The notes beneath the pieces were generated by a model. That model was given only the letters and a program-made list of their open reading frames with translations. It was not told the origin of the DNA and did no database searches. Source: Pseudogymnoascus destructans (taxonomy: Eukaryota > Ascomycota > Leotiomycetes > Thelebolales > Thelebolaceae). From it: 64,000 nt of DNA. The position numbers and the translations under genes were made by a program. Of the stretch, positions 1 to 10,258 are shown in pieces; within the stretch, counting starts at the first letter, position 1; every line of letters starts with the position of its first letter. The DNA is taken from positions 459,001 through 523,000 of the forward strand of contig NW_020167529.1 in the NCBI RefSeq assembly GCF_001641265.1. The letters are read 5' to 3'.

Positions 1-837
1 CGCCGGCTGGCTCAAAGAATACGGCACCAAATTCTCGACAGCTACCATGCGCTTCATCAGCCCTGTTGCACGAAAGTGTGGGGATTGGGCATACCTAGTT
101 GTCGTACAGGAGTACTGCCATGGTTTATAAATCCTACAAGATCCTCAAGTTCAGAGGGCATTTTGGCAGTATTAAGATGCCTCTAGATGGTATATATCGT
201 TTGGAAATGAAATTTAGTTAACATGCCCCTCTAGATTCTTGGAGGGGCACATTTTTATACTGCCATTGTTCGCCGCCTCTCGACACTGACGTCGGCAAGG
301 CTGAGGGTTAGCCTCGTCATACCGTAGGAGTCAGACGGCGGCAGTGGGAGTTGGAGAGGAGCTACACGCTTTCGTGGGAGTTATCAAGGGATTATTAACG
401 GATTTTAATTACACTTCTGCATACACTAAGCACAGTGAACTATCGAGCATAACAACAAGAAACGCGAGGTTGAGCTACTATATTACTCTTCTTGTGACTC
501 GGGTAGTGAGATCGACTTGGTGCCTCTGAGAGACCCATGGCACCAGGAGATCGGGCCAGTGGACGATACATGCGACTTCATTCTTGCTTTGCTTTGCTTT
601 GCACCGAGAAGGTTAGAACAGAAACAACTGGGGCACTTTGTGTCACCCCCATTCTCAACTGAGCAGTTTAGAAAACGAACTATACCCAGCCATATAGTAC
701 CACCCCATTTCCCAACCAAGCAGAGCAGATTACAATAGAAACCCCCTTTCTCAACTGAGAAGTTCGGAATGGAAATTATACCCAGACTTATGCAGCCTGG
801 GTCTCCCTGTTGCGTCTCAACTCCTCCATACGGCGCG
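1..837. other. Intergenic left edge, no supported gene
   Basis: No reading frame here has a convincing protein signature. An imperfect direct repeat is visible: about 649-690 and 741-785 both carry a C-run, then TTCTCAACTGAG, then a diverged stretch ending ATTATACCCAG or ACTATACCCAG. The unit spacing is about 92 bp, which suggests an old local duplication. Confidence 0.5.
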
Positions 838-1507
838 TCATAGTCGACTCGCAAAATCATCATGAGAGTAGACACTGTCGACAGCCAAACTCCAATCTGG
901 GTTAAACTCTACTTCTTCAGCGTTGCGTGAGCCATCATGCCTCATATAAACGAAGTTTATAAGTAGCCCTTTGAAAGTATCGCAGTCCTGAGAAGTCAAA
1001 CAAGTACGGAGGTTCTCCATTAGCAAGTAAAGTAGGCAAGAAAAATCTTTAGGCCTGTAGGCTTCTGGAGTGGTGCGCAACGCGTGACTAGTGATACTGT
1101 ATCAAGATGTTGAAATCTCACAAGTTGGCGGATAACATCAGAAGGAAGTTTATTAGCAAGAGTAGCACCATAGATTTCAAGGTGAATAATGGTTTCTAAC
1201 TCGGCAGCTTCGATGTTGTTGTTCTCGAGAGCGGAATAGTCAATCTGAACAGCGTCGGTCTTAACATTCAGCAAACAGCGGCGGGGTATGCTGGCGTGCC
1301 AAATTGCATGCTGAATCCTGTTTCGGTGGAGAGAATAAACTTGCGAGACTCTTGGCACACATGGAGCAGAACTGGAGGCATAGAGCCTGGGAGAATTCTG
1401 CCAGTGGCCTTATCATAACGTGTCTCGACAACGCGTGGTGCTGGGACACAGTGACGCCAAATTTCGTGGCGGATCTCGAAAGGAAGGCTTGGAAATAGAG
1501 AAGACAT
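838..1507 (-). pseudogene. 2EXR-domain protein, frameshifted remnant
   Basis: The first segment (1507 down to 1268) opens with the typical fungal 2EXR signature: LPFEIRHEIW, then PRVVE, then PPVLLHVCQESR about 50 residues in. The family is abundant in Pezizomycotina and has no firm biochemical role. The reading then moves to a second frame (from about 1270, LLNVKTDAVQIDY) and a third (from about 1080, PKDFSCLLYLL) before a stop at 838. Neither junction has a usable GT..AG intron, so two indels are the simplest explanation. The last frame ends in ordinary protein-like sequence (FNPDWSLAVDS), so the copy may be recently dead or the assembly may contain errors. About 220 residues in all, shorter than many family members. 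Confidence 0.6.
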
Positions 1508-1908
1508 CGCTAGACAGAACTCCTCTCAGAGATCAGAGAGGAAAAGAGCGAATACGTGTCGATTGCTTTGCAGGTTAGTTAGTTGATTGTGTGCAAGGAT
1601 AAAAATATGCTTACTGATTGTAGCTAGGAGCAAGATGAAGCAGCTTCAGCCTTGTGATGTTGGGGTGAGGGCAATCTGGGAAGGCAATGTGGTGAAGGCG
1701 ATCTGGTGAACAAGATGTGGCGAAGAGGATGTGGTGAGCAGGATGCGGCGAATATGATGTGGTGACTGGAATCAGGATATCAGTTGAAGAGAATCTAGGG
1801 GAGTGTATTCGGTAATGAGCATCCGTCCCGGGGTATTTGACGGAGCGTATTCAACGGGAGTTTGTGTCGTCTCTAAGCGGCTGATATTTTCTACGTGGTG
1901 CTCGTTAT
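1508..1908. other. Intergenic, G/T-rich minisatellite-like stretch
   Basis: No gene is seen. Between about 1660 and 1770 the motif GGTGA/ATGTGGTGA recurs irregularly (GATGTTGGGGTGAGG, CAATGTGGTGAAGG, GATCTGGTGAAC, GATGTGGCGAAG, GATGTGGTGAGC), which looks like a degenerate minisatellite. Confidence 0.4.
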
Positions 1909-3812
1909 TCATGTCGAGCCTAGCAAGTCGAACATATTATTTGGCCGTTTTGTGACCTCCACCGACGCGCTTGACCCCTGCGCCCGCTTCCGTTTATTCT
2001 TCTTATCTTTTTTTGTAGACTTGGGATTGTGATTGTCCGTTATATCCTGTCCTCCTATGTTCAGCAGCGTCTTGACTGCTAAAAGCGCTTTGCGATCCGC
2101 GGAGGATTTGAAGGGTTCCAGGTCTGCGTGAACGTCTGGCGTTGCTTGCAAATCTGGTAACGACTCGAGCAATTTAGATAAACTCTTCAAGGCCTCGGAT
2201 ATGTTCTCCGAGTTTTGCGAGACCAAGGCAACCCCCAGTATCTGCTTGAGCATTCGAAAAGAGTAGAAGGAGCCTTGCAATTGAGCGGAAAAGTGTATCG
2301 TATCCCACGATAACCTTCTCGACCCCACCCCCGACTCAATTATCAAGCTCCCCAGTGACTGTTTCCCAGCCGAAGAAGAGAAGACCAAATCTTGATGGAG
2401 GGCAATAGCTCTCCATAGGCCAAAGTCCGAGAGACCAGGCATTTTCTTACCAATACTTTCCGCTAGCTCAACTAATCCTGCGGATGCTTCTTCTATCTCA
2501 CCATAAGTGGGAAGCTGCCATTCCCTCCCCCGAGAGCCTTTTTGTTGGCGTCGATGTTCCACGACGGCCACAACATGGTTCTCCTTTGGCTCTGTTAAAT
2601 TCATCACACCATAAGCTAATTGCCGAACTGCCGTGCTCATCTCCCAGGCACTTGTTTTGGAAGGACAATCTAGCAGAAATGGGAGGAACATATCCACACT
2701 GTTCCCATTTTCAGCTGGCTGAACTGAAGAAGGAAACGGACGCTCAGCCGCCTCAGCCGCCCGAGGAAATTGAAGAACGTATTCTGATATCCTGGGATCG
2801 AGTGTCCTGAGCACAGCTCGAAGGGATTTTGCAGAATCAGCTTCTGGGAGTTCCGTGGTATGAACTTCCTTGGACAAGGCCTCATACTCCTTTACGAAGT
2901 CTGTGTACATGCCTGGATAATCCGTGACCGCTTTAATGTCCTTAGATTTCTGCTTCAGCTTTGGTAAACTTGCATGTGGGTCCATAACCATCTCGAAAGC
3001 AAAGGATTTTAGCCCATATGACCGGTTTAAGTCAAGCCTTTCCACAATTAAAGCTGGTGTATACTGGAAGCACCTAATCGTCTTGATGTTGAACTGTTCG
3101 GAAACTTCAAGGTCTTTAAAGAATGATACCGAGCCCAGGGCACCAAGGTCATGGACTAGGAGATCAGAGTCGCCTGTGAGCACCGTTCCGCCGTGATCTT
3201 TCACATACCTTGCGCAGTACAAATCTGCCTCGCCTGGAGAGACAGAGGTGATGCCCTGGAAGCGCTGAGAAGCCAGAAGCTTCTCAAGAATGGCGGGGAC
3301 AAGAAATGGAATAGCAGGAACATGCCCAGAGACAGCTGCAGACGACTTATGATCAAACATGCTTGATCTTCTGCCTTTCGGCTTCTGCTGGGCATTTCCA
3401 CTCGGGATCACCTGCGGCCATGCCTCGTGATACAAAGCCAGTTGCTTTGTGTAATTCATGAGTCGTGATGACCTCGTCTTTTTTTTGGAGGCAGGCAAAA
3501 ATCCATCAAAGTATATTTTCTTCCTGCATGGGATCAGCTTTCTTTCTTTTCTTTCTCAGCCAGGAATAGGAATGGTCTGTACACTTCAACGCCAAAGCCT
3601 TCTAGCTCTTCTAGCCAGCGGATAGCCGCATCGCCAATCTTCTTGTACGACGGAAAGGCCTCAAACGGATTGCGAGCTTCCGGCTCTTCTGCCAAGCAGG
3701 TGTGAAATATGTGATATGCGAACCCAGGGCCATCAATTATTACATTTTGGCCGTTGAAATTTGTGTTTTCTGAGTAGGGACGAAGATGGGTGATCAGGTG
3801 AGGGATCCCCAT
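1909..3812 (-). CDS. Asteroid-like XPG/FEN-superfamily protein
   Basis: Two exons are inferred: 3812-3583 and 3523-1909, with a 59-nt intron (3524-3582, GTAC..CAG), giving 614 residues. Splicing restores GVEVKKIYFDGFLPASKKKTR, the standard XPG N-terminal core; unspliced, exon 1 ends in a stop 47 nt past the donor. The start is MGIPHLITHLRPY, preferred over an upstream in-frame Met because family members begin MGI. VIIDGPGFAYHIF near residue 30 and GEADLYCARYV..TGDSDLLVHDLG near residues 180-210 carry the acidic residues of the nuclease-like N and I regions. The C-terminus is lysine-rich (KKDKKNKRKR), probably a nuclear signal. Asteroid homologues are usually thought to lack a proven nuclease function, and activity cannot be judged here. 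The gene is divergent from the PRPP synthetase gene across about 230 bp. Confidence 0.85.
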
Positions 3813-4041
3813 CTTTAATAAATAAAAGGCTGATGACAATTAATTATATGAACCATCAGTCCTTATCTACTGTGAGACCATGGCGGATATTAATGTGATT
3901 ATCTGTTTCGGCCATCCTGGAATTTTGTTGTGGTGGCTGTGAGCGGGATCATGAGTGGGGAAGCGGAACTTTTGTTCCCACTAGCTAAAATATTATTTTG
4001 AGCTCCCCCATCTCTCGTTTATCCTTCAACAACCACCGAAG
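3813..4041. promoter_or_regulatory. Shared divergent promoter region
   Basis: These 229 bp separate the start codons of the Asteroid-like gene (minus) and the PRPP synthetase gene (plus), so both promoters must lie here or overlap the genes. The ATG at 4042 sits in a good context (CCGAAGATGC). No clear TATA element is seen, which is usual for housekeeping genes of filamentous fungi. Confidence 0.6.
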
Positions 4042-5719
4042 ATGCGCAAAACCCTCATTTTCGCAGGGAGCTCTGTCCCTGAGCTCACAAATCAGATATG
4101 CACAAATCTAGGAATGGCACCGGCCGCTGTCGAGCTGTCGCAATTTGCAAACGTACGTATCAATGCAGCTATCTAGCTCTGTATCTGCACGTGGGGCTAA
4201 CTCTACCCCAGGGCGAGACGAGCGTCAAGATCCTCACTAGCATTCGAGAGAAGGATGTCTTCGTCGTCCAGTCTGGCAGTTCGAAGATAAATGATAGTAT
4301 CATGGAGCTCCTGATTCTTATCTCGGCGTGCAAAGGCGGTTCTGCTAACAAAATCACCGGTGCGTTGCTTCAAGTCTCCCATTCTGTACCACGCCATGCA
4401 AATTGCTTTTACTGATTCTCTTTGAAGCTGTCCTACCATACTTCCCATATAGCCGACAATCTAAGAAGAAGTCACACAGAGGCGCGATTACTGCTCGCAT
4501 GCTTGCTAATCTTCTCAATGTTGCTGGTGTCAACCACATCATCACGATCGATCTACATGCATCTCAAATGCAGGGCTTCTTCAAATGCCCTGTTGACAAT
4601 CTTCACGCGGAACCGTTAATAGCAAGGTGGATCAGGCACAATGTCCCGGGATGGAAGGAAGCAGTATGCGTATCGAAGAACGCGGGCGGCACAAAGAGGG
4701 TCACGTCATTGGCGGATGCGTTGAAGTTGAACTTCGGAATGGTCACCACAGACCGAAGGCGAGGCGGTAACATGAGTTCAAGCATGATATTCAGCTCTCT
4801 AGACCACAGCCCACCTCCCAACGACAAAGATACGCGGAATGACGAAGTTGATGGCGAACCGGATCTGTCTACCCCTCTCAGCGCCGTCACACTCGACTCG
4901 GAGCCGACATTTAACCCGATATCCGGCCCAACATCCAACCCCACCCCTTCTCATTCGCGTCACGAAAGCTCATCATCAACTCGCGCCTCAAATCCCATAT
5001 CAGCTAGCCGCTTGCCCTTCACCAGACCAACCTCTGCTGCGCGCTCCCCTCTTACTCGATCCGTCACCACTCCCATCCCTTTCTCACACACCGAAGAAGA
5101 TGAATACACCGATGAACGCGCCCGGGAAGTTATCCACGGCCGTCTTGTACACGGCCACATCGTGCCGGACGACTACCCCTCTCCCACCACCTCCGCCATG
5201 TCGAACTCCATGATTTTAGATCGCCCAGAAGACGACCCTCTGGAAATATCGCGCGTCTCGAGCTTTTTCAACCCTGAACCCTACGCACTCGGCGGCTCGC
5301 ACGACGCCGCGGAAAGCAGCGACGAAGAGGGCGACGACCCCGTCAACCACGACCTGGAGAAGATGATCACCCTCGTCGGAGACGTCAGGGGCCGCTCGGT
5401 ATTCATTGTCGACGACATGATCGATAAGTGGGGTAGCTGGGTCGCCGCAGCCGAAGCGGTCGTCAAGCGTGGTGGGGCAAAGAAGGTGTACATCATCGCG
5501 ACGCACGGTCTATTCGGCGGCGACTCCCTCGAGGAGCTCGAGAAGTGCGACTGCATCGACGTGATCCTCGTGACGAACTCGTTCCCTATCCCCGAAGAGC
5601 GCGCGCGCGCAAGCAAGAAGCTCGTCGTGCTCGAGCTGGCCGGGCTCCTCAGCGAGGCCATCCGGAGGAACCATTACGGCGAGAGCATCTCGGCGCTGTT
5701 TCAACATATTAGCGATTAG
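4042..5719 (+). CDS. Ribose-phosphate pyrophosphokinase (PRPP synthetase) subunit with large insert
   Basis: Exons 4042-4152, 4212-4359 and 4428-5719 give 516 residues; introns of 59 and 68 nt have GT..AG ends. The family makes PRPP from ribose-5-phosphate and ATP for purine, pyrimidine, His, Trp and NAD synthesis in the cytosol. The N-terminus reads MRKTLIFAGSSVPELT; KITAVLPYFPYSRQ and the HIITIDLHASQMQGFF stretch are standard family motifs. The PRPP loop near residue 415 is DDMIDKWGSW rather than the canonical DDMIDTGGT, resembling yeast Prs1/Prs5-type subunits. About 195 Ser/Thr/Pro-rich and acidic residues (about 199-395) are inserted between the two halves of the enzyme, as in the non-homologous regions of Prs1/Prs5. 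It probably acts in a hetero-oligomer; whether this subunit alone is catalytic is uncertain. Confidence 0.92.
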
Positions 5720-6544
5720 GTTTGTGGTCTGGCGGGACGGGGCTGGGTTATGGGTAGGACGGTTATAACGGGACGGTGCCGGATATAATTTTTTGCTTAC
5801 ACTAACGGAGCGAAGCGCTGGTGTATGGATGGACGACAGGAGGGCACAGGCGTTTACTGGCAAGGGCTGCTGTTTCCAGCTAGAATTGACCAACGATCTT
5901 TATGAACCCCATTTGTTGGGCATTGAACATGCTGCGTTGAGTATTTTGGTGAATTCACTCGACAACTTTTTGTTTTTCTTTCATCTTACCTTTCTTTTGT
6001 CGCCGCCATTTGGTATAGCATGTGTGGGCGCCTGGAATATGGCAAAGATGGATATACCCAGCGATGCAGACTTCAGTGTTTGCAGGGACCTTCTCTCTAT
6101 AGGAGATGGTTCTTAACGGAGCGTTGGCAGATGAGATCCTTTGGACTGAGAGTAGATGGCAGCTTGCCTCAGCATACTACTTGCTTGCTGGCTTGATGTA
6201 AGAATGCAGCATACATGTATGCAGCCCTCTCGGACATTTTAAATCAAATCTTTAGGTTTGAAGACTGGTATGGGATAGGTGCAATCTAGAGTATGTATCA
6301 CCGAATATAAGATCCCAGCGATTAACGTGTAACATCGTTTTTATTTGCATCATTACGGACTGTATGTAACTGTGCATTAATTGGCTCTCCACGCCACGCC
6401 ACGAAACCAGGGCCCTTGGAGAAATCATCGCATGCCATATCTCGAGATTTCCACCCACCCGTATATACTCAAACAATCAACCAACCCACTATGAACGCCT
6501 CAGAAACTCCAATATCCCCCCCGACCCTGTATTTACACAACCCC
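5720..6544. other. Intergenic, convergent 3' region
   Basis: The 3' flanks of the PRPP synthetase gene (plus) and the Acinus-like gene (minus) meet here. No gene is supported. The sequence is ordinary, with a T-rich stretch near 5960-6000. Confidence 0.5.
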
Positions 6545-8626
6545 TTAATAACGTCTGCCCACTCCCACCGAACCCCCACGCCAATGCTGATCCTCTCGGC
6601 CGTAACCTCCTCCCCCGTTTCTCGGGCCACGGCCAAAATCATCCTTCGGGCGATCATACTCAGGCCTGTTGAATCTGTAGCCGCTATCATATCCGCCGGC
6701 ATACGAGTCTCCTCCGCGACGCGGTGGGCGATCATTCCGGAACCCTCCCCCATACCCCTCGTCTCTGCCGTAACCCCCCTTGTAGCCCCTATCGCCTCGA
6801 CCGAAGTCTCTCGGGCCACCAAAATCTCTTCCACCTCGTGGACCACGTCTGCCGCCGCCGCCCCTGCTGAGTAATCCTCTAGGTAGTCCCCTCCTTCTCA
6901 CGCCTGGCGGAGGCCTGACGCCTGGGAAGATTTCTGGCCCTCTATCGACCAACAGGTCGCCTTCGAACGAGTATCTGTGCTGCTCGCTCTTCGCCCTGAA
7001 ATCGTCCTCCGCGTCTCTAGCGTAGAGGCTATGAATGTTATCCAATCTCCGCTCCGCAAGAGCCTTCATTACGGGAATAAAAGCGACGGGTGGAGAGGCT
7101 CTGGTGTAGGTCACATCCGGGTCAAATGGAGCCACCGGTGGTACATCAGCGTTAGGTCGATCGTATGGGTTGAAATCACGGCCAGAATCCCTGTTGTATC
7201 GATCCGATGGGCCGTCAAGGGGTACTCCGTTGTCTCTTCTTCCCATGTCTGCTCTAGGGCCAGAAGGTGCACCCGGGACTGGGCCTGGGCCAAGGCGATC
7301 AAAAGCAGGGGGCGGATTGTTGACTACGGATGACGATTGCCTGCGGATCTGAGCTGGGACGGCACCGGTTTCCTGGAGGGTGGCTGAAACATTCCTGTCA
7401 TCATCTACCCCGTACATGATTTCCCATTTCTTGCCGGATCGTGCAGCGGTGGAAGAGACTTCAGCCTCAATCCACTCGGCTACCTTCTCATACGGGATGA
7501 AATCCGCCCAAAGCGGCTGACGGGTGCGCTCATCTGGCCAGATGCGATCGTGTAGCTCGGAGCGGACACGAGAAGCTGCCGAGATGTTGGAAAACGAGAC
7601 AAATGCGTGCGTGCAAATTGAATCGAGGAAGAAGTCAAGTATGACATCAGGACCCGGAGACAGGCCTGGCGCAGTGGCAAGTTCACCAATATAGTCTTTG
7701 AGTTGCGTACGGTTTAACGGTCGCTGGAAGTTGCGGATGTATAGAGCTGAGGTGGCTGGGTGAATGGATGGCGCAACACTGCGCTCTTGCTCTGCATCAG
7801 GCATGTCGTAGTCTCTGCCTGCTTGGCGGTCTTCTGAGCGTCGATGGGAAGAGACTAAAGGCGATCTGTAGCTGCGCTCTCTGTGCCTGCCACGAGTGTC
7901 TTCCGTGTGTTTTCCTGCATGCTCGACTACGACCTCCTCCTTTCCAACGCCCATGGTTGTAGGGCCCCCTTCCACGTCCCCAGCCGTTGCAACCTCCTCC
8001 GATTCGGCATTGATTATTGTAGTATCGACGTTGTTGTGCTTTTCGACCCATTGTGCATCTCCTTCTGAAGTAGTCACGTCATCGCGTCGTCCATCAACGT
8101 CGGTGAAGGGGAGTTCTGTGTCCTTGCGCTGGCGTTTTCGTGACGTCTCTGAGCTGCCAGGAGGAGGAGATAGCGAGCGCCTTTTTCGCGATTCAATATC
8201 AGTTGCTTGAGCCTCAGCGACACATGGTTCAGCCAACGAACTATCCTGTATTGGCGCCTCTTGAGAGGTGGGGGTAGCTTCTGGTTGCGCAGGGGCACCT
8301 AGTTTGGAGTCCGCTTCGATTTGCGCATCCTTATTTACATCTTGTGTAGATGGTTCATGCGACAGTTTCAGTGCGCTGTCGATCTCAACTTCAGGATGTG
8401 GTGCCGCCTCCTCCGCCTCTGGGCTGTTGTCGACAGTATTGGTTTGAATGCTTTCATTGCCGTCGCCTTGCTTTAATTCAGCTTCACCACCTTGTGCACC
8501 GGTGCCATTGTCGGCTTCATCCAGCCTGGCGACAAGGACAGCTTTCAATCCATGTTGGCACAGTCCTCTTGACTTGAGTTCAGCCTTGAGCTCCGGCACC
8601 TTCAATTTGTTCCAATCCGTCATCAT
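6545..8626 (-). CDS. Acinus-like SAP/RRM/RG-rich RNA-binding protein
   Basis: Single exon of 693 residues. The reading frame is open further upstream, but MMTDWNKLKVPELKAEL (start 8626) is chosen because a SAP domain (LKVPELKAELKSRGL..LVARL) begins at once. An RRM-like segment starts near residue 294 (SALYIRNFQRPLNR..FLDSICTHAFVSFSN). A stretch near 505-530 (TRASPPVAFIPVMKALAERR) resembles the RNPS1-SAP18-binding region of Acinus, followed by an RG/RGG-rich tail with GGYGR and RGGRDFGG repeats. SAP plus RRM plus RSB-like order is that of Acinus, the scaffold of the ASAP/PSAP complexes linked to the exon junction complex and splicing in the nucleus. The middle (about 60-280) is low-complexity and acidic. 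Another SAP/RRM protein is possible if the RSB reading is wrong. Confidence 0.75.
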   Translation of the reverse strand: MMTDWNKLKVPELKAELKSRGLCQHGLKAVLVARLDEADNGTGAQGGEAELKQGDGNESIQTNTVDNSPEAEEAAPHPEVEIDSALKLSHEPSTQDVNKDAQIEADSKLGAPAQPEATPTSQEAPIQDSSLAEPCVAEAQATDIESRKRRSLSPPPGSSETSRKRQRKDTELPFTDVDGRRDDVTTSEGDAQWVEKHNNVDTTIINAESEEVATAGDVEGGPTTMGVGKEEVVVEHAGKHTEDTRGRHRERSYRSPLVSSHRRSEDRQAGRDYDMPDAEQERSVAPSIHPATSALYIRNFQRPLNRTQLKDYIGELATAPGLSPGPDVILDFFLDSICTHAFVSFSNISAASRVRSELHDRIWPDERTRQPLWADFIPYEKVAEWIEAEVSSTAARSGKKWEIMYGVDDDRNVSATLQETGAVPAQIRRQSSSVVNNPPPAFDRLGPGPVPGAPSGPRADMGRRDNGVPLDGPSDRYNRDSGRDFNPYDRPNADVPPVAPFDPDVTYTRASPPVAFIPVMKALAERRLDNIHSLYARDAEDDFRAKSEQHRYSFEGDLLVDRGPEIFPGVRPPPGVRRRGLPRGLLSRGGGGRRGPRGGRDFGGPRDFGRGDRGYKGGYGRDEGYGGGFRNDRPPRRGGDSYAGGYDSGYRFNRPEYDRPKDDFGRGPRNGGGGYGREDQHWRGGSVGVGRRY

Positions 8627-9087
8627 GTGTGACTGGTTGGAAGCATTGGTTGACTTCCAGTGAAGTTGTGGTATGTGTTTGGGTACAAGGTTGTGCAGAA
8701 GAATAAACTTGTGAAATATGTAGATGAAACGGTGTTGTTGGTTTCGCAAGGTAGTAGCCTGCTGTTGTACGGAGTATTGGAATTTATTTCGCGCCACGCG
8801 ACTGGGCAGCTTTGCTTGTCTGTGACGCGGTTGTGATTTCGCACTTAGCCTAGCTCAACGTCAATCTACTTATCACGTGCCATGACGTAACTCTTGAAGT
8901 CGGTGGGATGTACTACATACTTGTGTGGCCCAAAAGTCCTAATCGTGGGTGGAGAAGGATGCGCAAGGTACCTTTACATACTAAATTGTATATAAAGGTA
9001 CATAGATAAATTATTTCTACGAAAATTATCACTTCTACTCGAACTCAAAGACTGGCTCGAACCCAGGCTCGGGCTTAGAGCTAGTTT
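8627..9087. other. 5' flank of the Acinus-like gene and repeat remnant
   Basis: The gene-proximal part is the presumed promoter. From about 8966 to 9060 the sequence (GGTACCTTTACATACTAAAT.., then ACGAAAATTATCACTTCT) is a diverged copy of 40660-40735, so the left edge of the repeat island begins here. Confidence 0.5.
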
Positions 9088-9415
9088 CTAGGTCGAGAAT
9101 TGGGTCCCGGTCCTATTGCGGACACAGTTTCGACTATAATATACTACAGTCATGACGCGTTAAGTCGATACTCGATTCACGTTACGTCGATACGTTTTGC
9201 TGGCCTCAACCCACGTTCGATATCTCGATATTTACGCTATCTCGATGGTATTTACGGGACCCGAGCTATCGACATAACGGATTATGACTGTACAGCAGTT
9301 ATCGTAAAATGTGCTTCGAGTATCGACTTAACGCGTCATGACTGTAGTATATTATAGAATAGACTATAGTCGAAACTGTGTCCGCAATAGGACCGGGACC
9401 CAATTCTCGACCTAG
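9088..9415. mobile_element. Inverted-repeat (MITE-like) element
   Basis: The two ends are reverse complements over about 85 bp. The left begins CTAGGTCGAGAATTGGGTCC and the right ends with its complement GACCTAG. The right arm has 12 extra bases in the run CGACTATA(GTCTATTCTATA)ATATAC. The roughly 150-bp centre contains more GATATCGA-type sequence and no coding signal. The shape fits a non-autonomous foldback or MITE, but no clear target-site duplication was found. Confidence 0.65.
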
Positions 9416-9491
9416 AGCCCCCAGCAGAATACCCCTATTGCCTTTCTATCAGAATACAACTCTTTAACACCCCCCACACTTTACCGGTCGT

Positions 9492-10118
9492 ATGGATAAC
9501 GAGTGTCGATTCTGTGGTGCAATGTTCTTTATAGGGTCGAAGGTTCGGGCTGATAGGGACGGTCCGTTTTTTAGAAAGAAGTGCTGTTTAGATGGAGCAG
9601 TTCCAGATTCCTACCCATTACAGAAGCCGCCCCCTTATATTACATATTTATATGTTTCGGACGCTCCAGATGCTACCTCCTTTCGCAAGAATATTAAGGC
9701 CTACAACAACGCTCTGGCTTTAACGTTCTATAGCTTCTCAGAGGACAGCCGTTTAGACAGCATTACAGGTGGTAATCGAGGCGTGAGAATGGTTACTGTC
9801 CATGGAGAGTTAATGCATTACCAAGGTCCGCTAAACCCTATAACGGGACGCCCTGAGGATGCTGCCTTTAATCAGCTGTTTTTCTACGACCCAGATGAAG
9901 CAAGTAACATGCGGCTACTACGCAATCCAAATCTTGATTCTACTATATTACGATGTTTACATGTGGAGTTAATGGAGTATAACCCGCTAATCCAACGGTA
10001 CGCTACAGCCTGCGAGTGTCTACGGCAGCAAGAGCAGCTTCCTGGTCCGTTTACCTTACTCTGGAATCCAGCCAGTGTTGCCCGAGTACTACTCAGAGTA
10101 CTACTCAGAGATCTTTGA
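9492..10118 (+). pseudogene. Helitron helicase-like domain fragment
   Basis: The 208-residue frame starts MDNECRFCGAMFF and contains, in order, a CxxC pair, CCLDGAVPDSYPLQKPP, SFRKNIKAYNNALALTFYS, a MVTVHGELMHYQGPLNP segment and FNQLFFYDPDEA. This order matches the N-terminal part of Helitron Rep/helicase proteins (CxxC, FxxNIRxYN, HxxGxLxP, QLYFYD). The Rep tyrosines and the helicase are absent, so it is a truncated copy. The tail after about residue 190 (PASVARVLLRVLLRDL) reads into a repeated AGTACT-rich stretch and is not original. Confidence 0.8.
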
Positions 10119-10182
10119 GTAGAGTACTGTTTTTTGGGCTCGAGTAGAGTAGTACTCGAGTAGTACTCGAGTATAAAAATGA
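10075..10182. repeat. AGTACT-rich palindromic cluster
   Basis: The sequence consists largely of overlapping palindromes: CGAGTACTACTCAGAGTACTACTCAGAG, then GGCTCGAGTAGAGTAGTACTCGAGTAGTACTCGAG. It directly follows the Helitron fragment and could fold into hairpins. Its function is unknown. Confidence 0.6.
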
Positions 10183-10258
10183 AAACATGATTGATAGCTA
10201 TATAGACTATGGAAATACAGTAACTATGCATCCTCATCTTCCTCTGAATCCTCACCTG

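Noticed and set aside
2484..2885. Plus- and minus-strand short frames within the Asteroid-like gene
   Set aside because: Overlap a single continuous coding exon on the minus strand; no signature.
6416..7333. Plus-strand frames opposite the Acinus-like gene
   Set aside because: Thr/Ser/Ile-rich antisense shadows of the RG-rich tail.
9100..9357. 85-codon plus frame
   Set aside because: It spans an inverted-repeat element and has no protein-like composition.
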